Notes under the pieces: model-generated | Databases searched by the model: none | Told to the model about the DNA's origin: nothing | Seen by the model: the letters and a program-made list of their open reading frames with translations, nothing else | DNA from: Verrucomicrobiota bacterium | GTDB taxonomy: Bacteria; Verrucomicrobiota; Verrucomicrobiia; Chthoniobacterales; Terrimicrobiaceae | Direction: 5' to 3' | DNA: 64,000 bases | Assembly (NCBI GenBank): GCA_017305195.1 | Contig: JAFKMU010000051.1 | Span: 1-64,000, forward strand | Shown: in pieces, positions 63,679 to 64,000 of the stretch | Layout: each line of letters opens with the position of its first letter | Position numbering within the stretch: position 1 is the first letter of the stretch | Position numbers and translations under genes: made by a program

Positions 63679-64000
63679 TCAGGCTTCCGCCGGAGCTTCG
63701 GCCTGAGCCTCACCCGCGAGCTCTTCGCCCACCAGATAGCGGGTGAAGCGGCGGATGACGATATTCTCGCCGAGCTCGGCGATCTTGGAATTCACGTAAT
63801 CCTTGATCGTGAGGTCGGGGTTCTTGATGAAAGCCTGCTCGAGGAGGCAGAGCGTGCCGTAGAATTTGTCGATCTTGCCGTCGACGATCTTCTCCACGAT
63901 GTTCTCCGGCTTGCCGGTCACCTGGGCGGCGTAGATGCGACGCTCGGCTTCGAGGAGGGCGCCGGGCACCTGGTCACGGGAGACGTAAAGCGGGCTGGCC
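63679..64000 (-). CDS. tsf: Elongation factor Ts, C-terminal part (gene runs off the window)
   Basis: The frame is open to the right edge, so only the last 106 codons are seen, from ASPLYVSRDQVPGALLEAER on. EF-Ts exchanges GDP for GTP on EF-Tu. The segment KPENIVEKIVDGKIDKFYGT, then LCLLEQAFIKNPDLTIKDYV matches the C-terminal core and the coiled-coil region. The tail (EELAGEAQAEAPAEA) is acidic and Ala-rich. The N-terminal TDVMxCKKAL region and any rpsB partner lie beyond the window. Confidence 0.95.
   Translation of the reverse strand, partial: ASPLYVSRDQVPGALLEAERRIYAAQVTGKPENIVEKIVDGKIDKFYGTLCLLEQAFIKNPDLTIKDYVNSKIAELGENIVIRRFTRYLVGEELAGEAQAEAPAEA

Overview
The window looks like chromosomal DNA of a member of the Verrucomicrobiota (PVC group), probably a soil or sediment relative of Chthoniobacter/Terrimicrobium. 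I infer this from the gene families and not from any marker rRNA: a DUF5069 protein, an H-X9-DG type pseudopilin, an SHD1-like secreted protein, a diverged tyrosine recombinase that lacks the usual first arginine, an unusually short ATP synthase delta subunit, and a dnaG-rpoD pair with a long Lys/Ala-rich RpoD leader. The DNA is GC-rich and densely coded, with many ATGA/GTGA start-stop overlaps.

Layout. (1) 1-3097 is the end of a probable integrated element. It holds a tyrosine recombinase facing the 3' end of tRNA-Asn, then a four-gene toxin-antitoxin-like cassette: RelE/HigB-like toxin, HTH antitoxin, a second paralogous HTH protein and an unknown 147-aa protein. A 12-bp direct repeat flanks the cassette. 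The element continues leftward out of the window. (2) 3240-16267 is backbone: methyltransferase, HdeD-like membrane protein, LOG-family protein, DAHP synthase with an odd metal-site residue, a large membrane protein, NlpC/P60 hydrolase, an orphan RelE/ParE-fold protein coupled to a PLP enzyme, photolyase, a second sigma-70 factor, an MbfA-type ferritin/VIT1 iron exporter, a CbiX-type chelatase, a secreted protein and an AraC/PocR regulator. (3) 16419-29494 has an AspT-like transporter, PNPOx-like protein, tRNA-Ser, a tandem class II aldolase with a degenerate second half, a cyclic-nucleotide-binding protein next to a sugar porter, dnaG-rpoD, YbjQ, a PfkB kinase, a pseudopilin pair and tRNA-Pro. 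(4) 29589-36428 has argC-argJ-argB, a hybrid sensor kinase and a putative Fe-S protein of the DR2241 type. (5) 36525-43014 is the complete F0F1 ATP synthase operon (atpBEFHAGDC) on the minus strand, preceded by a site-2 protease gene. (6) 44374-55042 has an ArsR-SRPBCC pair, serA-opgG, HNH and VOC proteins, a hairpin-rich intergenic interval, DUF5069, an L,D-transpeptidase, a lipoprotein, glycerate kinase, fabD and nadA. (7) 55039-63070 is a five-gene copper/silver resistance operon on the minus strand (Cys-rich secreted protein, small YHS-like protein, CopA ATPase, CusB, CusA). The window ends with an NYN-domain protein and the 3' part of tsf.

How it fits together. Arginine biosynthesis, serine synthesis, DAHP synthase, FabD and NadA are ordinary anabolic genes. 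CopA, CusB and the 82-aa protein share cysteine-rich metal-binding modules and would move copper from cytoplasm to periplasm and out. MbfA, CbiX and the DR2241-like protein point to iron/siroheme management. The parts most worth a second look are the cassette at 209-1772, the structured interval 49808-49990, the orphan toxin-fold gene at 8875, the dead aldolase half, and the metal-ligand substitution in DAHP synthase.
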